NCBI RefSeq assembly: GCF_002223055.1
Contig: NZ_NKFL01000006.1
Location: 620,001 to 684,000, forward strand
Reading direction: 5' to 3'
DNA from: Burkholderia sp. HI2500
GTDB lineage: Bacteria; Pseudomonadota; Gammaproteobacteria; Burkholderiales; Burkholderiaceae
DNA length: 64,000 nucleotides
Shown: positions 7,277-15,026 of the stretch, in pieces
Position numbering within the stretch: the first letter of the stretch is position 1
Layout: each line of letters begins with the position of its first letter
The notes under the pieces: generated by a model
The model's database searches: none
What the model was told of the DNA's origin: nothing
What the model saw: only the letters and a program-made list of their open reading frames with translations
Position numbers and translations under genes: made by a program

Positions 7277-8866
7277 ATGCCGAATCTCGCGGCAACGGAA
7301 ACCAGTGGTGCGGTCAGCACCCGCACGCGCATCGTCAGCCTCGCGCTGTTCTTTCTGATCATTGCCTGCGGCATCGTCTACGTCGGTATCCACCTGAGTG
7401 CCGACCTCAGTCCCGTCAAGGAAAGCTCGGTCCTCCCGTTCCTGCTGCTGATCGTCGCGCTGCTGATCGCGCTCGGCTTCGAATTCGTGAACGGCTTCCA
7501 CGACACCGCGAACGCGGTCGCGACCGTCATCTATACGCACTCGCTCGACCCGCACCTCGCCGTCGTGTGGTCCGGCCTCTGGAACCTGTTCGGCGTGCTC
7601 GTGTCGAGCGGCGCCGTCGCGTTCGGGATCCTGCAGTTGCTGCCGGTCGAGCTGATCCTGCAGGTGGGCAGCGGCTCGGGCTTCGCGATGGTGTTCTCGC
7701 TGCTGATCGCGGCCGTCACGTGGAACCTCGCGACCTGGTATTTCGGGTTGCCGTCGTCGAGTTCGCACACGCTCGTCGGCTCGATCATCGGCGTCGGCCT
7801 GATGAACCAGATCGTCAGCGGCCCGTCGGGCACGAGCGGCGTCGACTGGAACCAGGCGCTCGGCGTCGGCAAGGCGCTGCTGTTCTCGCCGCTGATCGGC
7901 TTCGTGCTGTCCGCGCTCGTGCTGTTGTTGCTGAAGGCGCTCGTGCGCGTGCCGGCGCTGTACCAGGAGCCGAAGGGCAACAAGCCGCCGCCGTTCTGGA
8001 TCCGCCTGCTGCTGATCCTCACCTGCACGGGCGTGTCGTTCGCGCACGGCTCGAACGACGGGCAGAAGGGCATGGGGCTGATCATGCTGATCCTGATCGG
8101 CGTGATGCCGACCGCGTATGCGCTGAACAAGGCCGTGACGCCCGATCAGACGAGCACGTTCGTCGCGGTGGCGCGCCACGCGTCGACGACGCTCGTCAAA
8201 TATGCGGACCCGGCTGCCCGGTCGACCGACCCGCGAGCCGATGTCGAGGCCTACGTGCGCACGCACAAGCTGACGCCGGCGACGATTCCCGCACTGGGCA
8301 AGCTCACCGACACCATTGCCGACCAGGTCGCGCAGGCCGGCGGCATCTCGAGCGTGCCGCAGAACCTCGTCGACAACGTGCGCAACAACATGTACGTCGC
8401 GTCGGAGGCGATCCGGTTGATGGAGAAGGCGAAGGCGCCGGCGTTCTCGGTCGAGGACGCGAGCGCGCTCGAGGCGTTCAAGAAGCAGATGGACCGCGCG
8501 ACGAAATTCATCCCGACGTGGGTGAAGGTCGCGGTCGCGATCGCGCTCGGCCTCGGCACGATGGTCGGGTGGAAGCGGATCGTCGTGACGGTCGGCGAGA
8601 AGATCGGCAAGTCGCATCTCACCTACGGGCAGGGCGCATCGGCCGAGGCCGTCGCGATGCTGACGATCGGGATGGCCGACGCGTACGGGCTGCCGGTGTC
8701 GACGACGCACGTGCTCGCGTCGGGCGTGGCCGGCACGATGACGGCCAGCGGCGCGGGCCTGCGCTGGGATACGGTGCGCAACCTCGTGCTCGCGTGGGTG
8801 CTGACGCTGCCCGCGTCGATCGCGCTGTCCGCCGCCCTGTACTGGCTGCTGCACGGGCTGTTCTGA
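7277..8866 (+). CDS. Inorganic phosphate transporter, PiT family
   Basis: The 529-residue membrane protein has both PiT signature repeats: GFEFVNGFHDTANAVATVIY near residue 72 and GVSFAHGSNDGQKGMG near residue 253. SSSSHTLVGSIIGVG and VSTTHVLASGV mark the paired P-loops. A hydrophilic region of roughly 110 residues (about 290-420) separates the two halves and is the cytoplasmic loop typical of PiT proteins. It imports phosphate, probably as a metal-phosphate, with protons. The ATG at 7277 gives the normal N-terminus. The gene precedes the ABC transporter by 80 bp and could be co-transcribed with it. Confidence 0.92.
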   Translation: MPNLAATETSGAVSTRTRIVSLALFFLIIACGIVYVGIHLSADLSPVKESSVLPFLLLIVALLIALGFEFVNGFHDTANAVATVIYTHSLDPHLAVVWSGLWNLFGVLVSSGAVAFGILQLLPVELILQVGSGSGFAMVFSLLIAAVTWNLATWYFGLPSSSSHTLVGSIIGVGLMNQIVSGPSGTSGVDWNQALGVGKALLFSPLIGFVLSALVLLLLKALVRVPALYQEPKGNKPPPFWIRLLLILTCTGVSFAHGSNDGQKGMGLIMLILIGVMPTAYALNKAVTPDQTSTFVAVARHASTTLVKYADPAARSTDPRADVEAYVRTHKLTPATIPALGKLTDTIADQVAQAGGISSVPQNLVDNVRNNMYVASEAIRLMEKAKAPAFSVEDASALEAFKKQMDRATKFIPTWVKVAVAIALGLGTMVGWKRIVVTVGEKIGKSHLTYGQGASAEAVAMLTIGMADAYGLPVSTTHVLASGVAGTMTASGAGLRWDTVRNLVLAWVLTLPASIALSAALYWLLHGLF

Positions 8867-8946
8867 TTCGCGCCGGGGGCGCGACGCCCGGCCGCGCGAC
8901 ACGCGGCTGGACCCATCGATTTTCAATTCAACACAAGACGCTACCG

Positions 8947-10701
8947 ATGGATATCAGTTTCTTCGATCCGAATCGCACCGCCAACGCGTCCGCGTGGCGC
9001 GTGCTGCCCAACCGCTGGGACGTGGTCGCGTTTCCGCTGATCATCGGCATACTCGCGATGGCGATCGTCGGCTTCCACCAGACGATGGCGCCGATCGGCG
9101 TGCTGCAGACGCAGAAGATCTCGCTCGATCCGTCGAACCTGCCCGAATACGCGTTGCGCACCACGCTGCGGATGCTTGCCGCGATGGTCGCATCGCTCGT
9201 GTTCACGCTCGTCTACGGCACGCTCGCCGCGAAAAGCCGCCGCGCGGGCATGGTGCTGATCCCGATCCTCGACATCCTGCAGTCGGTGCCGGTGCTCGGC
9301 TATATTTCGTTTACCGTCACGTTCGTCCTCGCGCTGTTTCCGGGCCGCGTGCTCGGTGCGGAGCTGGCTGCGATCTTCGCGATCTTCACGAGCCAGGCGT
9401 GGAACATGACGTTCAGCTTCTACCAGTCGCTGCGCACGGTGCCGCGCGACCTGAGCGAAGTGTCGCGCGGCTTTCACCTGACGCCGTGGCAACGCTTCTG
9501 GAAGCTCGAGGTGCCGTTCTCGATGCCGGGGCTGATCTGGAACATGATGATGTCGATGTCGGGCGGCTGGTTCTTCGTCGTCGCATCGGAGGCGATCACC
9601 GTCGGCAACCAGACCATCACGCTGCCGGGCATCGGCGCGTATCTGGCGCAGGCGATCTCGGACAAGAATCTCGGCGCGGTGGGCTGGGTGATCGTCGCGA
9701 TGTCGGTCGTGATCCTCGCCTACGACCAGTTCCTGTTCCGCCCGCTGGTCGCGTGGGCCGACAAGTTCCGGATGGAAAACACCGCGTCGGGCGATGCGCC
9801 GCAATCCTGGCTGCTCGACATGATGCGCCGCACGCACCTGATCCATCAGCTGCTCGTGCCGGCCGGCTGGCTGCTGTCGCAGGCCGCGCGGATTCCGCTG
9901 CGCTTTCCGTCGCTGACAAGCACGCGTACGCGCGGTGCATCGTCGCGTGGCTCGTCGCGCATCGGCGACATCGTGTGGGGCGCGTTCGTGATCCTGCTGA
10001 CGGCGTACGTCGTGTGGCGTGTCGTCACGTTCGTCGCGACCGGCGTGACGATGGGCGAAGTCGGGCACGTGCTCGTACTCGGTCTCATCACGCTGCTGCG
10101 CGTGCTGGTGCTGATCGCGATCGCGTCGGTGATCTGGGTGCCGCTCGGCGTGCTGATCGGGCTGCGCCCCGCGCTGGCCGAGAAGATCCAGCCGCTCGCG
10201 CAGTTCCTCGCCGCGTTCCCGGCGAACCTGCTGTTCCCGGTGTTCGTGATCGTGATCGTCCACTTCCACCTGAACGCCGACATCTGGCTGTCGCCGCTGA
10301 TCGTGCTCGGCACGCAGTGGTACATCCTCTTCAACGTGATCGCCGGCGCGATGTCCTATCCGAACGACTACAAGGAAGCGACGAAGAATTTCCGCATCCG
10401 CGGCTGGCAGTGGTGGCGACAGGCGATCCTGCCCGGCATCTTCCCGTACTACGTGACCGGCGCCATCACCGCATCGGGCGGCGCGTGGAACGCGAGCATC
10501 GTGTCCGAGTTCGTGCAGTGGGGCGACACGAAGGTCGTGGCTCACGGCCTGGGTTCGTATATCGCGCAGACCACCGCCGCCGGCGATTTTCCGAAGATCA
10601 TCCTGGGCATCGCCGTGATGTCCCTGTTCGTTACCCTGTTCAACCGTCTGTTGTGGCGTCCGATGTACGCCTATGCGGAATCCCGGCTCCGTCTCGATTG
10701 A
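8947..10701 (+). CDS. ABC transporter permease with two fused permease domains
   Basis: This 584-residue protein contains two binding-protein-dependent permease domains in one chain. The first spans about residues 70-275, with an EAA-type loop near PRDLSEVSRGFHLTPWQRFW. The second spans about 370-575, with its loop near YKEATKNFRIRGWQWWR. Most nitrate/sulfonate/taurine importers have one domain per chain and dimerise; here the pair is covalently joined. The ATPase gene starts 12 bp downstream, but no substrate-binding protein is encoded nearby, so the ligand is unknown. Confidence 0.88.
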   Translation: MDISFFDPNRTANASAWRVLPNRWDVVAFPLIIGILAMAIVGFHQTMAPIGVLQTQKISLDPSNLPEYALRTTLRMLAAMVASLVFTLVYGTLAAKSRRAGMVLIPILDILQSVPVLGYISFTVTFVLALFPGRVLGAELAAIFAIFTSQAWNMTFSFYQSLRTVPRDLSEVSRGFHLTPWQRFWKLEVPFSMPGLIWNMMMSMSGGWFFVVASEAITVGNQTITLPGIGAYLAQAISDKNLGAVGWVIVAMSVVILAYDQFLFRPLVAWADKFRMENTASGDAPQSWLLDMMRRTHLIHQLLVPAGWLLSQAARIPLRFPSLTSTRTRGASSRGSSRIGDIVWGAFVILLTAYVVWRVVTFVATGVTMGEVGHVLVLGLITLLRVLVLIAIASVIWVPLGVLIGLRPALAEKIQPLAQFLAAFPANLLFPVFVIVIVHFHLNADIWLSPLIVLGTQWYILFNVIAGAMSYPNDYKEATKNFRIRGWQWWRQAILPGIFPYYVTGAITASGGAWNASIVSEFVQWGDTKVVAHGLGSYIAQTTAAGDFPKIILGIAVMSLFVTLFNRLLWRPMYAYAESRLRLD

Positions 10702-10712
10702 GAGTAAGCGCG

Positions 10713-12059
10713 ATGCAAAATTCGACCGTTATCAACGCCCCCGCCAAGACGTCCCAGCCGCTGCAGCCGCCGCGCCTCGGTGACGAAATCCTGCGCGTCG
10801 AGCACGTGAACCGCGGCTTCAACAAGTCGCAGGGCGAATTGCTCGTGCTCGACGATGCGAACCTGTCGCTGCGCGAAGGCGAGATCGTCGGGCTGCTCGG
10901 CCGTTCCGGCTCGGGCAAGTCGACGCTGCTGCGCATCATCGCCGGGCTGATCGAACCGACCGGCGGCGAAGTGACCTATCTCGGCCAGCCGCTGCGCGGC
11001 CCGGCCGAAGGCGTTGCGATGGTGTTCCAGACCTTCGCGCTGTTCCCGTGGCTCACCGTGCTGCAGAACGTGGAAGCCGGCCTCGAGGCGCTCGGCGTCG
11101 GCGCCCGCGAGCGGCGTGAGCGTGCGCTGGCCGCGATCGACCTGATCGGTCTCGACGGCTTCGAGAACGCATACCCGCGCGAGCTGTCGGGCGGCATGCG
11201 CCAGCGCGTGGGCTTTGCGCGCGCGCTCGTCGTCGATCCGACGATCCTGCTGATGGACGAGCCGTTCTCCGCGCTCGACGTGCTGACGGCCGAGACGCTG
11301 CGTACGGACCTGCTCGATCTGTGGACACAGGGCCGGATGCCGATCAAGTCGGTGCTGATCGTCACGCACAACATCGAGGAAGCGGTGTTCATGTGCGACC
11401 GGATCCTCGTGCTGTCGTCGAACCCGGGCCGTGTGATTGCCGAGATCAAGGTGCCGTTCAAGCATCCGCGCAACCGGCTCGACCCGGCGTTCCGCAAGCT
11501 CGTCGACGACATCTACGCGAAGATGACGGCCCGCCAGACCGGCGAGGCGACGAAGAAGGGGCTCGAGCTCGGCAGCTGGCTGCCGCAGGTATCGACCAAC
11601 CTGATGGCCGGCCTGATCGAGACGCTCGCGATGGCGCCGTACCACGGCCGCGCGGACATGCCGGAAATCGCGCGCACGCTGCATCTGGAAGTCGACGACC
11701 TGTTCCCGATCGCCGAAGTGCTGCAGTACCTCGGCTTCGCGGACGTGCGGGAAGGGGACGTGTTCCTCACGCCGCCTGCACGTGTTTTCGCGGAATTTGG
11801 CACGCAGGAGCGCAAGCTGATGTTCGCCGATCACCTGCTGAAGCACGTGCCGCTTGCTGCGCGTATTCGGAAGGTGTTGAACGAGCGCCCGGGCCATCGC
11901 GCGCCGCGCGTGCGGTTCGAGCAGGAACTGGAGGATTTCCTGTCGGACGAAGCGGCTGAGGAAACGCTCGATGCAGTGATCGACTGGGGGCGTTACGGGG
12001 AAGTGTTCTCGTATAACGACAAGACCGAGGTGTTCAGTCTCGAGGATGTCGAGAGCTGA
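10713..12059 (+). CDS. ABC transporter ATP-binding protein with C-terminal AAA-associated domain
   Basis: The 448-residue protein has a full nucleotide-binding domain: Walker A GRSGSGKST near residue 68, Q-loop in MVFQTFALFP, signature LSGGMRQRV, Walker B ILLMDEPFSALD and the switch His in VTHNIEEAV. It resembles NrtD/SsuB/TauB ATPases. A further ~150-residue C-terminal domain (about 300-448) matches the AAA-associated C-terminal domain of some nitrate/sulfonate-type ATPases, possibly a regulatory element. It is 12 bp from the permease gene and ends at a strong hairpin. Confidence 0.9.
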   Translation: MQNSTVINAPAKTSQPLQPPRLGDEILRVEHVNRGFNKSQGELLVLDDANLSLREGEIVGLLGRSGSGKSTLLRIIAGLIEPTGGEVTYLGQPLRGPAEGVAMVFQTFALFPWLTVLQNVEAGLEALGVGARERRERALAAIDLIGLDGFENAYPRELSGGMRQRVGFARALVVDPTILLMDEPFSALDVLTAETLRTDLLDLWTQGRMPIKSVLIVTHNIEEAVFMCDRILVLSSNPGRVIAEIKVPFKHPRNRLDPAFRKLVDDIYAKMTARQTGEATKKGLELGSWLPQVSTNLMAGLIETLAMAPYHGRADMPEIARTLHLEVDDLFPIAEVLQYLGFADVREGDVFLTPPARVFAEFGTQERKLMFADHLLKHVPLAARIRKVLNERPGHRAPRVRFEQELEDFLSDEAAEETLDAVIDWGRYGEVFSYNDKTEVFSLEDVES

Positions 12060-12072
12060 TCGTCGAGCACGC

Positions 12073-12110
12073 ATGGCATCCCGTCACGCACGACCGTGAC
12101 GGGATGCCAT
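12073..12110. terminator. Strong bidirectional hairpin terminator
   Basis: ATGGCATCCCGTCACG pairs perfectly with CGTGACGGGATGCCAT (16 bp) across the loop CACGAC. It sits between the ABC ATPase stop at 12059 and the end of the convergent tssA-like gene; its last base is the first base of that gene's stop codon. No U-tract follows, but the position and stem length fit a convergent terminator. Confidence 0.7.
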
Positions 12111-13093
12111 CATGAGCCGTCTGCCTCTTCCCACTGAGCGAGAAGCTCCGGCGGAATGGCCCTGACGACATCGACGTAGCGCTTTCCGACGAATTGTTCG
12201 GCGCGTTTGAGCAGCACGGGGATGGGGCTGCTCGGTTCGTTGATTTCGAACCACTTGCGTGCCGCGCAGATCAGCGCCAACGCTGCCTGCCGGTCCGTTG
12301 GCGCAAGCGGGGCGAGCGCGGCAACGGACGTCGGGGTTGGCACAGCCTCCTCCTCGCCGTCCGGACCTGCCGGCGCTGTGGCCGTTTCGTCGAGCGCCGC
12401 CAACACCGGCGTATCGCGTGCCTCGTGTTCGACCGCACGCAAGGAGCCGGATCGGCCATCGACCTGCGGTTCGCTTGCCTGAAAGAGCTTGAGCAGGCGG
12501 ACCAACGGGGAAAAATCCGGCAGATACGTCTCGAGGTGCGTCGAGCACCACGAATCGATAGCGGAGAGGCTCGAGATCGCGTCGTCGAAGGCCTTCATCG
12601 ACGACGGCTGCTGTTCCCGCAGGTTCTGCAATTGCAGGGCGACCGAATCGGGCGCGAGCGCGTCGGCGGGACGCGGATGCGCGAACGCGCGCTCGACGTC
12701 ACGAACCTGCAACCGGGTGGCAGTCGATCGTGTCAATACGATTTCCCGCACATCGGCCAGCAACCCTTCCGGATCCGACAGCGCTTGCAGCGCGTTCATG
12801 CGCATCTCCAGCGCGGCATGGCGATCGTTGTCGGCATCGGCCTGTGGATGGACCTGCTCCGGAAAGGCCTGCAACCACGCCGCCAGTAACCGCATGCCTT
12901 CCGACAGGCCTGCGACGCCGCCCAGGCGCGTGCGGCAGCGCGTATGCAGCACGGCAACGCGTATGTCCTTCGTGCGCGTCATCAGCCGCCGGCAGTCCCG
13001 CTCGGTCTCGCTCCAGTTCAGCGGTTCGGGCGAACCGACGAATGTGCCGTACTGCACATCCTGTCTGGGTGCGGTGCCGGCAAACAGCACCAC
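12110..13093 (-). pseudogene. tssA: TssA/ImpA-like type VI secretion protein, 5'-truncated
   Basis: The ~327-residue reading frame matches TssA/ImpA: NWSETERDCRRLMTRTKDIR, AVLHTRCRTRL, GGVAGLSEGMRLLAAWLQAF and HPQADADND form the ImpA N-terminal region, and LICAARKWFEINEPSSPIPV, LLKRAEQFVGKRY, IPPELLAQW form the C-terminal part. The usual first ~35-45 residues of the family (the LLAPI...DD segment) are absent. Upstream, the frame runs only through non-homologous codons to a stop near 13.14 kb, with no ATG; the sole candidate is GTG at 13093. Homology thus ends where the oppositely oriented membrane-protein gene begins. No other T6SS gene is nearby. It could still be a short variant, but truncation is more likely. 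Confidence 0.7.
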
Positions 13094-13102
13094 GAAATCG
13101 AG

Positions 13103-13807
13103 TTGGCGATCGTTTTGATTGCGTTGTTTGTTTTGATGGCCGCTTCAGCCATTGTCATGACGCGCGAGGGAATCAAGGCAGGGGCGTGGTTTCACGTCGA
13201 TGAGATTGGTCTTTGGTATGGCACTGGAAAGTTATCGGATAGCAACGCGCTGTCTGCGGGAAGACGCATCCACTGGGATGAGATAGTCGGGAAACCGGAT
13301 GCCGGGTGTGACGTGCGAACCGAATACCAGACATCCAGGTCATTCACGAAGAGCTTCGTGTTCTGGCGCCGCATGGCGACCGGTGAAATCGTCGAGCAAC
13401 GAATTCCGATGAGGCTCACGTCCAATGCTATGCGATGCATACGGTTCAGGAATCGCGATGCACTGATTGTTGCGATACTACGCGGCCTTGCTGGTCGTGG
13501 TTTGCGGTTTGACCTTGATGTATTCGTCGATGCGGGTGTGCATCCTGAAACTTGGAGGCCGATGAAGCGGCCGCGGCGGATGCTGCATTTGCTGTACGCG
13601 GCGAGCAGTTTGCTGAGCGCGTGGTTTGTCATGCAATGTGTATTGACATGGCCCGTTTGGGCCACAATTGGCGGGATGGTTGTGGTATTTTCCGCCGCTA
13701 TTTTCCTAGGATATGCGCTGTGGGTAAGCTGCTATCGTGACTTGACGGGTATCGTTCGCTTTGAAGCTCATGCTTCAACCACCCCTCACTCCGGCAAATC
13801 CCGCTGA
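13103..13807 (+). CDS. Predicted membrane protein, probably 5'-truncated
   Basis: I do not recognise this family. The product has one hydrophobic segment at the very start (LAIVLIALFVLMAASAIVM), a soluble middle of ~140 residues containing RRIHWDEIVGKPDAG and VDAGVHPETWRPMKRPR, and two more predicted membrane helices (LLYAASSLLSAWFVMQCVL and ATIGGMVVVFSAAIFLGYAL). The middle is reminiscent of PH-like domains of bacterial membrane proteins. The N-terminus is uncertain: TTG at 13103 or ATG at 13136, and upstream codons merely read antisense to tssA. Base composition is lower in GC than neighbours, suggesting transfer. The 3' end overlaps the convergent RpiR gene by 22 bp. Confidence 0.55.
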   Translation: MAIVLIALFVLMAASAIVMTREGIKAGAWFHVDEIGLWYGTGKLSDSNALSAGRRIHWDEIVGKPDAGCDVRTEYQTSRSFTKSFVFWRRMATGEIVEQRIPMRLTSNAMRCIRFRNRDALIVAILRGLAGRGLRFDLDVFVDAGVHPETWRPMKRPRRMLHLLYAASSLLSAWFVMQCVLTWPVWATIGGMVVVFSAAIFLGYALWVSCYRDLTGIVRFEAHASTTPHSGKSR

Positions 13808-14664
13808 CCGATATCCGGCTCGCTCCCCCCGGAATTCAGAAGCTCGATCTTCTCCATCCGCTGCCTTGCCAGCTCCGGCAGTTGGTTCGTCACACCGATC
13901 ACGAGCGCTTCGGCGAGCGCGAGCGCCGGGACGTTCGTCTGAAGCATCGCAAACGGCTGCCCGCGGATGCGCAGCACGATCTCCGCGAACTCGCCGATCG
14001 GCGAATGCCATTCGTCCGTAATCAGCAGCACGCGTGTGCCAAGTTGGTGAGCGGCTTGCGCGAACCGAATACTGTCCCGTTGATAACGGCGAAAATCGAA
14101 AATAACGAGCACGTCACCGGCCCCCATGTCCGCCAGCGCGACCGACGCGAGGTTCACATTCGGTTCGACATATTGAACATGTGGCCGCGCGTAGGCGAGG
14201 GTGAACGAAAACAGCGACGCGAGCGGCGCCGTATAACGCCCGCCGCCGCAAAAGACACGCACATCCGGATTCGCCAGCAGCGCCACCGCGGCGCCGAACG
14301 CCGCCGCATCGAGCCCTTCGATCGTGGTCGCCAGCGACTCCGACAGCCGCTGGAAAATTGCCGAATGACTGTCGCGCATGCCCGCTGCCGAGTGGAACGC
14401 ATCCATCCGCGCGAGCGGCGAATTCATTGCCGTGTCGATCTCGCCGTACAGCGCCTGCTGGAATGACGAGTAATTCGGAAAGCCGATCCGGACGACGAAG
14501 CGAAACACGGTCGGATCGCTCACTTCCGCCTGTTTGGCAAAGCTCGCAATCGGCCCGAGCCCGAGACTCGGGTAGCGATCCAGCAACGCCTGCGCGACCT
14601 TCTGTTCCGACGGCGTGAAGCTATCCATCTGGGATAGCAGCAACGCCCTGATGCTCGTCCCCAT
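13786..14664 (-). CDS. MurR/RpiR-family transcriptional regulator
   Basis: The 292-residue protein has an N-terminal RpiR helix-turn-helix (about 15-75; SFAKQAEVSDPTVFRFVVRI) and a C-terminal sugar-isomerase (SIS) domain (about 120-260) with FCGGGRYTAPLASLFSF and VIFDFRRYQRDS. In this family the SIS domain usually binds a phosphosugar or related metabolite. The ATG at 14664 gives the usual MGTSIRALLL-type start. It is divergent from the gamma-glutamyltransferase gene, with a long inverted repeat between them, so it likely controls that gene and perhaps the symporter. Its stop overlaps the convergent membrane-protein gene by 22 bp. Confidence 0.88.
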   Translation of the reverse strand: MGTSIRALLLSQMDSFTPSEQKVAQALLDRYPSLGLGPIASFAKQAEVSDPTVFRFVVRIGFPNYSSFQQALYGEIDTAMNSPLARMDAFHSAAGMRDSHSAIFQRLSESLATTIEGLDAAAFGAAVALLANPDVRVFCGGGRYTAPLASLFSFTLAYARPHVQYVEPNVNLASVALADMGAGDVLVIFDFRRYQRDSIRFAQAAHQLGTRVLLITDEWHSPIGEFAEIVLRIRGQPFAMLQTNVPALALAEALVIGVTNQLPELARQRMEKIELLNSGGSEPDIGQRDLPE

Positions 14665-14812
14665 CGGGCACTCCAACTCTCGTATCTGAATGACAAACGG
14701 CAGACGGGTGTCTGCCGGCGACTCCACGCATGTTAGCCGATCGACGTCAGGCGGGCCGTGCACGCTCCGAAATTAGAGGGACGCATCGCACGGTGGACCG
14801 GCTCATTCACCA

Positions 14813-14831
14813 TTGTAATAAAACAAACATT
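14813..14831 (-). promoter_or_regulatory. Inverted half-site, left (RpiR operator candidate)
   Basis: TTGTAATAAAACAAACATT here is the reverse-complement partner of the right-hand site at 14928-14946 (AATGTATTGTTTATTACAA). A pair of distant sites would allow looping by a tetrameric RpiR protein. This is inference from position and symmetry. Confidence 0.5.
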
Positions 14832-14927
14832 GGCAAATGACCCATTCGGCGGATATTCGTTCGTTGTTCAGTGATAACCCTAGGTTTTGGCGCAAAAAAG
14901 CGAGTGCTATGATCGCGGCCTCGCTGG

Positions 14928-14946
14928 AATGTATTGTTTATTACAA
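14928..14946 (+). promoter_or_regulatory. Inverted half-site, right (RpiR operator candidate)
   Basis: AATGTATTGTTTATTACAA pairs with 14813-14831 with 16/19 matches. Its core TTGTTTATTACAA is itself partly symmetric. It lies in the 5' region of ggt. Confidence 0.5.
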
Positions 14947-15026
14947 GCGCGATTGACGCGTCGACAACCCCGATGCGGCGTCGCGTTCCGGCATGCCACG
15001 GTTTTATTTGTCTGGAGGATCCCGTC

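Larger units (their letters stand above)
14665..15026. promoter_or_regulatory. Divergent rpiR / ggt promoter region
   Basis: This gene-free stretch is much richer in A+T than its surroundings. It holds two 19-base half-sites in inverted orientation (14813-14831 and 14928-14946), centred about 115 bp apart and agreeing at 16 of 19 positions. The right half lies 81 bp before ggt and the left about 150 bp before rpiR. A ribosome-binding GGAGG lies at 15014-15018 before ggt. Confidence 0.6.
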
